From Melioribacteraceae bacterium (GTDB lineage Bacteria; Bacteroidota; Ignavibacteria; Ignavibacteriales; Melioribacteraceae): 5,693 nt of DNA. Below, piece by piece: positions 1 through 5,299 of the stretch; within the stretch, counting starts at the first letter, position 1, and every line of letters starts with the position of its first letter. Location of the stretch: contig WFQV01000116.1 of the NCBI GenBank assembly GCA_015486905.1, forward strand, positions 1 to 5,693, given 5' to 3'. The notes under the pieces were generated by a model. That model saw only the letters and a list, made by a program, of their open reading frames with translations, did no database searches and was not told the origin of the DNA. A program made the position numbers and the translations under genes.

Positions 1-38
1 AGTTGACTAAAGTTAACGGCAATGCCGACAAACTCAAC

Positions 39-72
39 ATTCCATTATTCCAACATTCCAATATTCCAACAC
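39..72. repeat. Degenerate short tandem repeat (ATTCCAAC words)
   Basis: An approximately 8-bp word, ATTCCAAC or ATTCCAAT, occurs three times in a row around 47-70, with a related ATTCC just before it at 39-43. Looser echoes (ATTCA, CAATCC) continue to about 115. No coding potential. It may be a slippage-type repeat or part of a dispersed intergenic repeat; the window alone cannot tell. Confidence 0.55.
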
Positions 73-260
73 TCCTTTTACCATTCACAATTCAACATCA
101 AACAATCCAATCATCCTTAGCGCGGCAAAGCCGGCAACCAATTTCCCAATTTCAATTATTACAAAAGTTTAAAATATTTTGACAAAAAAAACAAAGATTT
201 GATTGAGGATACTATTCAGACCTTTTGAAGATGTTCATTTTTCAAACCCATTCACCCTTT

Positions 261-291
261 CCCTCCTTCCCTTTCAAAAAGGGAAGAAGGG
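261..291. repeat. Hairpin: 14-bp inverted repeat, 3-nt loop
   Basis: The arm at 261-274 (CCCTCCTTCCCTTT) pairs with 278-291 (AAAGGGAAGAAGGG) at 13 of 14 positions around the loop CAA. No T-run follows on either strand, so it does not look like an ordinary intrinsic terminator. Pyrimidine-rich hairpins of this kind are familiar as dispersed intergenic repeats in related genomes (recollection, not checked). Confidence 0.7.
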
Positions 292-320
292 CGAGGTTCT
301 AAAAACACAACAAGAGTCAC

Positions 321-353
321 CCCTGCCTACCGCCTGCTTGCCGGTAGGCAGGG
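321..353. repeat. GC-rich hairpin: perfect 12-bp inverted repeat
   Basis: CCCTGCCTACCG at 321-332 is a perfect inverted repeat of CGGTAGGCAGGG at 342-353, with a 9-nt loop (CCTGCTTGC). It is a GC-rich island in AT-rich DNA. Similar CCTGCC...GGCAGG hairpins are dispersed in many bacterial genomes and produce spurious 'LPxGR'-like peptides when translated. Here it would read CLPVGRE in one plus-strand frame, which is a reason to distrust that frame as a gene. No T-run follows. Confidence 0.75.
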
Positions 354-368
354 AAAAAATCAAAGCTG

Positions 369-492
369 TAAAAAATTTGCTAAAATTCTCGCTGCGATGC
401 TGAAAAAAATTAACTCGCCCCGACGAGCGGGGCTCAGACAAAATTTTTTTCTTAACGCATCTTCGCTCGAATTTTCTTACGCAAATTTTTTA
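369..492. repeat. 124-bp nested inverted repeat (cruciform-like element)
   Basis: The ends TAAAAAATTTGC (369-380) and GCAAATTTTTTA (481-492) are a perfect 12-bp inverted pair. Inside them AAAATTC (382-388) pairs with GAATTTT (469-475), GCTGCGATGC (391-400) pairs with GCATCTTCGC (459-468) at 7 of 10 positions, and AAAAAAATT (403-411) pairs with AATTTTTTT (442-450). At the tip GCCCCG (417-422) pairs with CGGGGC (428-433) around a 5-nt loop. The arms stay in register except for small insertions. This is far more order than AT-richness alone would give. A miniature inverted-repeat element or a structured RNA is possible. No clear target-site duplication longer than TA is visible, and no gene is inside. 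Confidence 0.7.
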
Positions 493-621
493 ATGCCATT
501 TTGCATCCCCAAATCTACTTCTAATAAATAAACATTAAATATTTTATTCTGAAATTTTTGTAATTGTATTTTGCCAACGGATTTAAACTTTCACCGAAAG
601 GGACCAAAATACCTTTGCCAC

Positions 622-743
622 AAAATTCAGACTTGCACTAAAATCGGCAGTAAAAATTTTAGCAGGGAAATATTTTATTATCAATTCCTTCCCTTATTCT
701 CACTCTCTTTTTAAGGAGGTGGAAAAAGCTGCGTCTGAATTTT
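622..743. repeat. 122-bp unit bounded by 11-bp inverted repeats
   Basis: AAAATTCAGAC at 622-632 and GTCTGAATTTT at 733-743 are a perfect 11-bp inverted pair. Inside lies a second perfect pair, CTAAAAT (638-644) and ATTTTAG (656-662), forming a local hairpin with an 11-nt loop. There is also an isolated Shine-Dalgarno-like AAGGAGGTG near 712-720 that leads into no real reading frame. The ends could be terminal inverted repeats of a small non-autonomous element, but no target duplication is apparent and the centre shows no coding sequence. Confidence 0.45.
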
Positions 744-820
744 AAAGTAATCAGAACACACACTCTCTTCATTACGAACCTGTGCGTAAATCTAAAAAAC
801 ATCAGCCCAATCCATTCAAC

Positions 821-845
821 ATTCTAAATTCTAAATTCTAAATTC
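821..845. repeat. Tandem 7-bp repeat, ATTCTAA x3 plus a partial copy
   Basis: Three exact copies of ATTCTAA at 821-841 are followed by ATTC. This is a short exact tandem repeat of the type that varies by slippage. It is not in a gene. Confidence 0.85.
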
Positions 846-855
846 GCTACACGAC

Positions 856-918
856 AAAAGTAAGACGGGAAACGCAAAAGGTAAGACGCGAGACGTTAGA
901 CCATTTGAGTGGAAAGTT
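856..918. repeat. GTAAGACG-type repeat, copy on the downstream side of uvrC
   Basis: Two near-identical units of about 20 bp lie in tandem: 856-875 (AAAAGTAAGACGGG...) and 876-895 (AAAAGGTAAGACGCG...). They are followed by TTAGACC and then GAGTGGAAAGTT at 907-918. The part from 881 to 918 (GTAAGACGC...AGACC...GAGTGGAAAGTT) matches 3012-3049 in the same orientation, differing by short internal gaps, so copies of one repeat family flank uvrC. Function unknown. Confidence 0.6.
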
Positions 919-961
919 GTAAAAAACAGTAATCAGATAACATGGAACAGATTTTGTCTTG

Positions 962-1007
962 TTACTTAAGACTCGTCACTTGAGACTTAAGAATCGCCAC
1001 TTATCAC
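962..1007. repeat. ACTTAAGACT-type stutter repeat with weak dyad, 3' of uvrC
   Basis: Related words ACTTAAGACT, ACTTGAGACTTAAG and the triplet GTCACTT / GCCACTT / ATCACTT run together up to the uvrC stop codon. Within it CTTAAG (965-970) can pair with CTTAAG (986-991), and CTC (972-974) with GAG (982-984), separated by an A-A mismatch. This could form a weak hairpin just past the end of uvrC. No U-tract follows on the uvrC transcript strand, so I do not call it a terminator. Confidence 0.45.
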
Positions 1008-2831
1008 TTATTCTTTCCCGTGAAAATACTCAAAAACAATTTTTCCTTTTGCTTTACCAATTGATTTTCCAAGTTCTTCGGCGGGAGCTAATTTTACTTG
1101 TTTTACGCTTTTAAAATCCTTTAACAATTTTTCCGCCGTAGTTTCGCCAATTCCTTTTATTTCTGTTAGTTCCGTTATTAACGTTCTTTTAAAACGACGT
1201 TGCTTGTGAAAAGTAATTGCAAAGCGATGTGCCTCGTCCCTTACGTGCTGTAACAACTTCAACGAAGAAGAAGTTTTCGGAATGGTTTGTGCTTCTGAAA
1301 TTCCGGGTCTGAAAATTTCTTCCAATCTTTTTGCAAGTCCGATTATGTTAAAATCCTTAAATCCCAAATGTTTAAGTACTTCGGTTGCAACGGAAAGCTG
1401 TCCCTTACCGCCGTCCACCATAATCAAATCAGGCAACGGTTCGTCGCTTTCTTTTAGTTTGGAATATCTTCGATTAAATACTTCTTGCATACTGGCAAAG
1501 TCATCCGGTCCCTCAACGCTTTTAATAATAAATTTTCTGTAAAGACTTTTCTTCGGCTTGCCGTCAACGAACACAACCATGCTCGCTACGGAATCCGTCC
1601 CCTGCAAATTTGAAATATCGAAACATTCTATTTTACGCGGTAACGTTTTCAAGTTCAAATCTCTTTTAAGTGCCGAAAGAACGTAAGGTAAATTTCCTTC
1701 CTTTTTCATTTTCTGAAGTTGAATCTCTTTCAAATGGAGAATAGAATTCTGCTTGCACATTTTAAGAAGAGATTTTGCTTCGCTTGCTCTTCGCGGAATT
1801 TTAAATTTCACTTTCTTTTCGCTCTTCGAATTTAGCCACTCGAGAAGAGCATCCTTGTCAGAAGGCTCGGTTTCCAAAAGAATTTCCCTCGGCACTTCGA
1901 CAAATTCGCCGTAATAAAATTTCAGAATCGAAGCAATAACTTCCGTTTCGTTTTCCCCGCCGACGATAGTTAAATGAAATTGCCTTTTGCCTACTAATTT
2001 ACCGCCTCGAATGTTCAACACCGTGCAAGCGGCATCGCGCTCTTCGAAAGCAGAAGTAATTATGTCGCGGTCTTCGAAATCCGTGCTGACAATCTTCTGG
2101 CGGGAGGAATAAACATCTAACTGTTTAATTCTGTCCCTCAGTTCCGCAGCTTTCTCAAATTGAAACTTGCCTGCCGCTTCCTCCATTTCACTTTTTAATT
2201 CGGCAATAATCGAATCGGTTTTGCCGCGAATGACTTTAATAGCTTGTGAAACAAGTTTGCCGTAATCTTCTTGCGAAATGAGTCCCTCGCAAGGTCCGTC
2301 ACAACGCTTGATATGGTAATCCAAACAAACTTTAATTTTCCCTTTTCGAATTACCTCCTCGTCAATGTAATATTTACAACTGCGTATTTTAAAAATCTTG
2401 TTAATCATTCTAAGCGAACGTTTCATATTTTTCACGTCCGTGTAAGGACCGAAATATTTCGAACCGTCACGAATAATTTGCCTCGTGTGAAAAATTCTCG
2501 GATAGGGCTCATTCGTTACCCGAATGTAAGGATAGGATTTATCATCTTTAAGATTGATGTTGTAACGTGGTTTGAACTTCTTAATTAAATTATTTTCAAG
2601 AACCAATGCTTCCGTTTCGGAATCCGTAATAATTAACTCCAAGTCTTCAATCTTTTTAACAAGTGCCTTAGTCTTAGGCGAATCAACATTTTTCTGAAAA
2701 TATGAACGGACACGATTACGCAAATTCTTTGCTTTACCTACGTAAATCACTTTATCGTTTTTATCAAGGAATTGGTAAACGCCGGGTAATGCTGGGACGC
2801 CATCGAGTTTTGTATTTAGCTTTTCGTTCAT
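1008..2831 (-). CDS. uvrC: UvrC, nuclease subunit of the UvrABC excinuclease
   Basis: In nucleotide excision repair UvrC joins the UvrB-DNA complex and cuts the damaged strand on both sides of the lesion. The 607-residue protein (E. coli UvrC is 610) shows the full layout. The GIY-YIG domain that makes the 3' cut spans about 12-95 (PGVYQF, VIYVGKAKNLRNR, catalytic-type Glu79 in LEN). Four cysteines at 152, 169, 177 and 181 match the family's iron-sulfur cluster ligands. The UVR motif that contacts UvrB lies at about 205-240. The RNase H-like domain that makes the 5' cut carries Asp405 (CFDIS), Asp473 (MVDGGKGQ) and His535 (RDEAHRF). Two helix-hairpin-helix motifs end the protein (KGIGE at about 559, SIGKAKGK at about 590). 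An in-frame ATG 60 bp upstream exists, but I chose the ATG at 2831: it gives the usual short lead before PGVY, and a promoter-like site lies between the two. No Shine-Dalgarno is obvious. It stands alone, with gene-free DNA on both sides. Confidence 0.97.
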   Translation of the reverse strand: MNEKLNTKLDGVPALPGVYQFLDKNDKVIYVGKAKNLRNRVRSYFQKNVDSPKTKALVKKIEDLELIITDSETEALVLENNLIKKFKPRYNINLKDDKSYPYIRVTNEPYPRIFHTRQIIRDGSKYFGPYTDVKNMKRSLRMINKIFKIRSCKYYIDEEVIRKGKIKVCLDYHIKRCDGPCEGLISQEDYGKLVSQAIKVIRGKTDSIIAELKSEMEEAAGKFQFEKAAELRDRIKQLDVYSSRQKIVSTDFEDRDIITSAFEERDAACTVLNIRGGKLVGKRQFHLTIVGGENETEVIASILKFYYGEFVEVPREILLETEPSDKDALLEWLNSKSEKKVKFKIPRRASEAKSLLKMCKQNSILHLKEIQLQKMKKEGNLPYVLSALKRDLNLKTLPRKIECFDISNLQGTDSVASMVVFVDGKPKKSLYRKFIIKSVEGPDDFASMQEVFNRRYSKLKESDEPLPDLIMVDGGKGQLSVATEVLKHLGFKDFNIIGLAKRLEEIFRPGISEAQTIPKTSSSLKLLQHVRDEAHRFAITFHKQRRFKRTLITELTEIKGIGETTAEKLLKDFKSVKQVKLAPAEELGKSIGKAKGKIVFEYFHGKE

Positions 2832-2859
2832 TATCCAAACATTAATTTTGCTGTTACGA

Positions 2860-2888
2860 AATTTAGCTTCTGCAATCGCTAAGGTCAA
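2860..2888 (-). promoter_or_regulatory. Candidate sigma70-like promoter of uvrC
   Basis: On the minus strand TTGACC (2888-2883) and TAAATT (2865-2860) are separated by exactly 17 bp, and the uvrC ATG follows about 29 bp past the -10 box. The -35 matches the consensus at 5 of 6 positions; the -10 is weaker. This would place the transcript start downstream of the alternative ATG at 2891 and so favours the shorter UvrC. Caution: the Bacteroidetes branch can use different promoter signals, and AT-rich DNA gives chance hits. Confidence 0.4.
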
Positions 2889-3011
2889 CATTTAATAAGG
2901 AAATTCAAAATGCAGCCGAATCAGGGGACAAGTTTAAATTGGCGGCAAAAAATAGAAATTATTAGAAAGAAGAAACTAGAAATAAGAAATGTTTTTCGCT
3001 AGATGCAAGAC

Positions 3012-3049
3012 GTAAGACGCTAGACCTGATAAGTTAAGAGTGGAAAGTT
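3012..3049. repeat. GTAAGACG-type repeat, copy on the upstream side of uvrC
   Basis: GTAAGACGCTAGACC followed by AGAGTGGAAAGTT matches 881-918 on the other side of uvrC in the same orientation. The shared blocks are GTAAGACGC, AGACC and GAGTGGAAAGTT; the gaps between them differ by a few bases. The two ends are about 2.1 kb apart and bracket uvrC. They are too short and degenerate to be IS ends, but they look like members of one dispersed family. Confidence 0.6.
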
Positions 3050-3050
3050 T

Positions 3051-3078
3051 CAATGTACAATTTACAATGAACAATTTT
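3051..3078. repeat. Tandem 14-bp repeat (CAATGTACAATTTA type), two units
   Basis: CAATGTACAATTTA at 3051-3064 is followed directly by CAATGAACAATTTT at 3065-3078, with 12 of 14 positions identical. It directly abuts the GTAAGACG-type repeat. It is not coding. Confidence 0.7.
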
Positions 3079-3084
3079 TCCGGT

Positions 3085-3124
3085 CCGAAAAGTGTCGAAA
3101 AATTAACACCTTCGATACTTTCGG
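3085..3124. repeat. Hairpin: imperfect 14-bp inverted repeat
   Basis: CCGAAAAGTGTCGAA (3085-3099) pairs with TTCGATACTTTCGG (3111-3124), with one bulged A and one wobble-type position, around an 11-nt loop. On the plus strand a TTTTT run starts 6 bases later (about 3130). That resembles a loose terminator, but no plus-strand gene ends here. On the minus strand, the direction of the nearby genes, no T-run follows. Confidence 0.5.
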
Positions 3125-3261
3125 CATCGTTTTTCCCTTTTAGTTATTGTTTTCTACAAACATTCGAACCCTTTGGAGTCGGTCGTTTTTAAAACCTATC
3201 TGACCTTTCTCCCCTTCCATGCAAGGATGACTGGATGGATGGTTGGATTGTCAGCGACCAG

Positions 3262-3403
3262 TCATTGCGAAGAGTCCCGCGTTCTAGGAGATGCATCTCG
3301 CCAAGGTGTAACCACGTGTTAATCTGAAATATCTAGCTGAAAATAAAGGATTTTATATTGCTACTTAGCTGAAAAATCACTTTTGGGTCAGCCCCGAAAT
3401 GGG
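3262..3403. repeat. Composite of a TCATTGCGA-type element, palindrome and direct repeats
   Basis: TCATTGCGAAGAGTCCCGCG (3262-3281) resembles the left half of a common dispersed bacterial hairpin element (TCATTGCGAGGAGTCCCGC...); the expected right half is missing. It is followed by the perfect 12-bp palindrome GAGATGCATCTC (3288-3299). A direct repeat then follows, TAGCTGAAAAT at 3334-3344 and TAGCTGAAAAAT at 3366-3377, and last a small dyad CCC-CGAAAT-GGG near 3392-3403. It looks like fragments of several intergenic repeats joined together. The link to the TCATTGCGA family is from memory. Confidence 0.4.
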
Positions 3404-3452
3404 TAGGTTGAAAAAAAGCAAGAAAACAAGTACGAAAAAAATCTTAAAAAAT

Positions 3453-3959
3453 TTATTTAATCAGCATTAATTTTCTTGTCTGTAAAAACCCGCCTGCTTT
3501 CATTTGTAGCAAATAGATACCGCTGGCAAGATTATCGGCATGTAAAGTAATTTGGTACTTACCGGCAGATTGGACATTGTTTACAAGCGTTTTTACTTTC
3601 CTACCAAGCACGTCAAACACATCAATTCGCACCGGTCTGTTCTTAGATATTTGGTAACGAATTTTAGTGCTCGGATTAAAGGGGTTGGGATAATTTTGAG
3701 ACAACTCATAATTTTTAACTATTTCTTCCTCGTTGTAAGCCGACACTCCGTAAGGATAGCCCACCACTTTAACGTTGTCAAGAGCCACGAGGTCACCATC
3801 GTTTCCGGCATAGAGCCAACCGAGAATTAGATTTTGTGTGTTTTGATATGACGTTAAAATAACTTTTATCGGTCTCCATTTCCAAGGTTTACCGTCGTTC
3901 TGTGCCTGCCAAAGTTTCGTCCAATGTGCACCAGAATCAGCTGTAATAAACAAACCCAC
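3453..3959 (-). pseudogene. C-terminal remnant of a T9SS-secreted protein
   Basis: The readable 168 residues (GTG start) are only the end of a larger protein. Residues 1-66 look like the tail of a beta-sandwich domain common in secreted proteins (TADSGAHWTKLW ... LYAGNDGDLVALDNVKV). Residues about 82-168 are a type A T9SS sorting domain: NYPNPFNPST (89-98), VFDVLGRKV (114-122), SGIYLLQM (146-153) and a basic end KLMLIK. In Bacteroidetes and relatives this domain sends Sec-exported proteins across the outer membrane and is then cut off. There is no signal peptide, so the piece could not reach the T9SS. Reading upstream, the frame reaches the glgC stop after only three more codons (KYF), so the missing part is replaced by intact glgC. 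The best reading is a gene truncated by deletion or rearrangement. The domain itself shows no frameshift or stop, so the event may be recent or the segment may be expressed by read-through. Confidence 0.75.
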
Positions 3960-3968
3960 AAAATATTT

Positions 3969-5207
3969 TTACTCGAATTTGTAATTCTTAGGAATAACCA
4001 CGATACCAGTTTCGGAAACTTTAAACCTTTTCTTGTCTTGCTCAACGTCAAAACCTATTTCCGTACCAGGAGGGATAATCACATTCTTGTCAATTATAGT
4101 TCTACGTATGTGTGCGTAACGCCCGATGTTCACATTGTTCATTATTATCGAATCGGTGATGTAGCTGTAACTATTAACTCTGACATTGGGACCTAAAATA
4201 GAACGCTCGACAAGTCCACCGGAAATAATTGTCCCGTCGGTTACCAACGAATTGTAAGCCCGCCCTACTCTTTCTCCCTCGTGGGAAAGTGTTTTAACCG
4301 GCGGGTACTGATACTGCATTGTTCTCAAAGGCCAATGAGTATCGTACAAATTGAAAATAGGATTAACATTTATTAAATCCATGCTCGCGGCGTAATAGCT
4401 GTCGATTGTTCCAACGTCCACCCAGTAAGGTTCTTCCTTGTCGTTTTCATCAACAAACTTGTACGAATAAATAGAGTAGCCGTTCTTAATCATGTAGGGA
4501 ATTACATGTTTACCGAAATCCGTATTTTCTATTTTCTTTGATTCCATTTCCTCTAAAACTTCAGCCAATATTTGAGCTTCGAAAATGTAAATGCCCATAT
4601 TAACAAATGAGAAATCGGGTTTGTCGGGAATAGAGGGCGGGTCTTTCGGCTTTTCGATGAACATTTTAACTTTGTACTCTTCGTCCACACCAATAACGCC
4701 AAATCGTGATGCCTGAACCTGCGGATATTCAATGCTTGCAATTGTCAAATCGGCTTTCTTATCGGTGTGATAAGTTAACATTTTCAAGTAATCCATTTTG
4801 TAAATATGGTCGCCGGAAAGAATCAACACCCTTTTAAATTCACTGTCGTGAGTAAGATTCATATTTTGGTGGATTGCATTAGCTGTGCCAAGATACCAAT
4901 TGTTGCTTGTCTTAAATTGTGGCGGAACGGTGTAAATGAACTCGCCCAAAGCAGGATTAAAAATGCTCCATGCTTCGAACAGATGCCGGGTTAGCGAGTC
5001 ACTTTTGTACTGTGTAAGAACGTAAATCTTTCTCATTCCCGAATTCAAACAATTTGAGAGAGCGAAATCGATTATTCTGTATTTACCACCGAAGGGCACG
5101 GACGGCTTGGTTCTGTATTTAGTTAGCGGGTCTAATCTTTGCCCCTGACCGCCTGCAAGAATCATTGTAAGCGTATCGCGAAGTAATGACGAACCTGGAT
5201 ATCTCAT
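3969..5207 (-). CDS. glgC: Glucose-1-phosphate adenylyltransferase (ADP-glucose synthase)
   Basis: GlgC makes ADP-glucose and pyrophosphate from ATP and glucose-1-phosphate, the committed step of bacterial glycogen synthesis, in the cytosol. The 412 residues (E. coli GlgC is 431) show the nucleotidyltransferase fold: the loop ILAGGQGQRLDPLT at 16-29, then RTKPSVPFGGKYRIIDFALSNC at 32-53, where Lys42 corresponds to the effector-contacting Lys39 of E. coli. Further motifs are WYLGTANAI (104-112), SGDHIYKMDY with catalytic-type Asp133, the sugar-phosphate motif FIEKPKDP with Lys186, and VNMGIYIF (202-209). The C-terminal left-handed beta-helix (about 310-400) has hexapeptide-like repeats. Asn110 replaces the Asp of the E. 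coli GTADA motif; other GlgC proteins also vary there. The ATG at 5207 is the first in frame and gives a normal N-terminus; only a weak AAGAGA precedes it. No other glycogen gene is in view. A secretion-domain remnant follows the stop directly, in the same frame. Confidence 0.96.
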   Translation of the reverse strand: MRYPGSSLLRDTLTMILAGGQGQRLDPLTKYRTKPSVPFGGKYRIIDFALSNCLNSGMRKIYVLTQYKSDSLTRHLFEAWSIFNPALGEFIYTVPPQFKTSNNWYLGTANAIHQNMNLTHDSEFKRVLILSGDHIYKMDYLKMLTYHTDKKADLTIASIEYPQVQASRFGVIGVDEEYKVKMFIEKPKDPPSIPDKPDFSFVNMGIYIFEAQILAEVLEEMESKKIENTDFGKHVIPYMIKNGYSIYSYKFVDENDKEEPYWVDVGTIDSYYAASMDLINVNPIFNLYDTHWPLRTMQYQYPPVKTLSHEGERVGRAYNSLVTDGTIISGGLVERSILGPNVRVNSYSYITDSIIMNNVNIGRYAHIRRTIIDKNVIIPPGTEIGFDVEQDKKRFKVSETGIVVIPKNYKFE

Positions 5208-5299
5208 TATTCTCTTATTTTATTTTTGGATTACTTTTGTAAAATTAATAAATATCTGAATAAGAAATAATTTTTTATTCAAAATCTTTAATTTTATAA
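5208..5299. promoter_or_regulatory. Divergent intergenic region between glgC and the M1-like gene
   Basis: These 92 bp must hold the start signals for both divergent genes. They are extremely AT-rich. An imperfect dyad lies at 5258-5280: GAATAA (5258-5263) and TTATTC (5275-5280) are perfect, and the inner bases AAA and TTT also pair. It could be an operator shared by both genes, but in such AT-rich DNA it may be chance. No convincing -35/-10 pair, Bacteroidetes-type TTTG/TAnnTTTG promoter or Shine-Dalgarno stands out on either strand. Confidence 0.4.

Larger units (their letters stand above)
1..1007. other. Gene-free, repeat-rich intergenic region
   Basis: I find no convincing protein or RNA gene here. 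Reading frames are short, start with rare codons and run through palindromes. The stretch is AT-rich and built of short degenerate repeats and hairpins, listed separately below. Several of these (ATTCC-, ATTCTAA- and GTAAGACG-type words) are of the sort I associate with intergenic DNA in the Bacteroidetes/Ignavibacteria branch. No tRNA cloverleaf, rRNA segment or regularly spaced CRISPR repeat is visible. It lies downstream of uvrC, whose stop codon forms the right-hand border. The gene to the left is outside the window. Confidence 0.75.
2892..3452. other. Gene-free, repeat-rich intergenic region
   Basis: No reading frame here has coding character. The stretch separates the 5' side of uvrC from the secretion-domain remnant. 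From left to right it holds a purine-rich segment (about 2947-2990), a copy of the GTAAGACG-type repeat, a 14-bp tandem repeat, a hairpin, a GGATGACTGGATGGATGG stretch near 3225, and a composite of palindromes and direct repeats to about 3403. There is no clear intrinsic terminator for the remnant gene. Its minus-strand downstream sequence has T-runs (around 3411-3417 and 3434-3450) but no strong stem directly before them. Confidence 0.7.

Noticed and set aside
179..215. TTGACA at 179-184 with TACTAT at 210-215 as a promoter
   Set aside because: The spacing is 25 bp, too long for a sigma70 promoter, and no gene follows.
203..403. 66-residue plus-strand frame with a TTG start
   Set aside because: It runs straight through two hairpins and into the nested palindrome. 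Its peptide contains the CLPVGR-type string typical of translated repeat hairpins, and there is no ribosome binding site or recognisable domain.
712..720. Perfect Shine-Dalgarno-like AAGGAGGTG
   Set aside because: The only start in range (GTG) opens a frame of 8 codons; no coding sequence follows.
1..1007. Possible CRISPR array, given many short repeats
   Set aside because: The repeats are 7-20 bp, adjacent or overlapping, and lack unique spacers of constant length; no cas gene is present.
3085..3135. Intrinsic terminator
   Set aside because: The stem plus T-run would only work on the plus strand, where no gene ends; the neighbouring genes are on the minus strand.
3866..4196. Frames on both strands overlapping the glgC 3' end and the remnant
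   Set aside because: They are shadows of glgC and of the T9SS sorting-domain frame, with no domain or family resemblance of their own.
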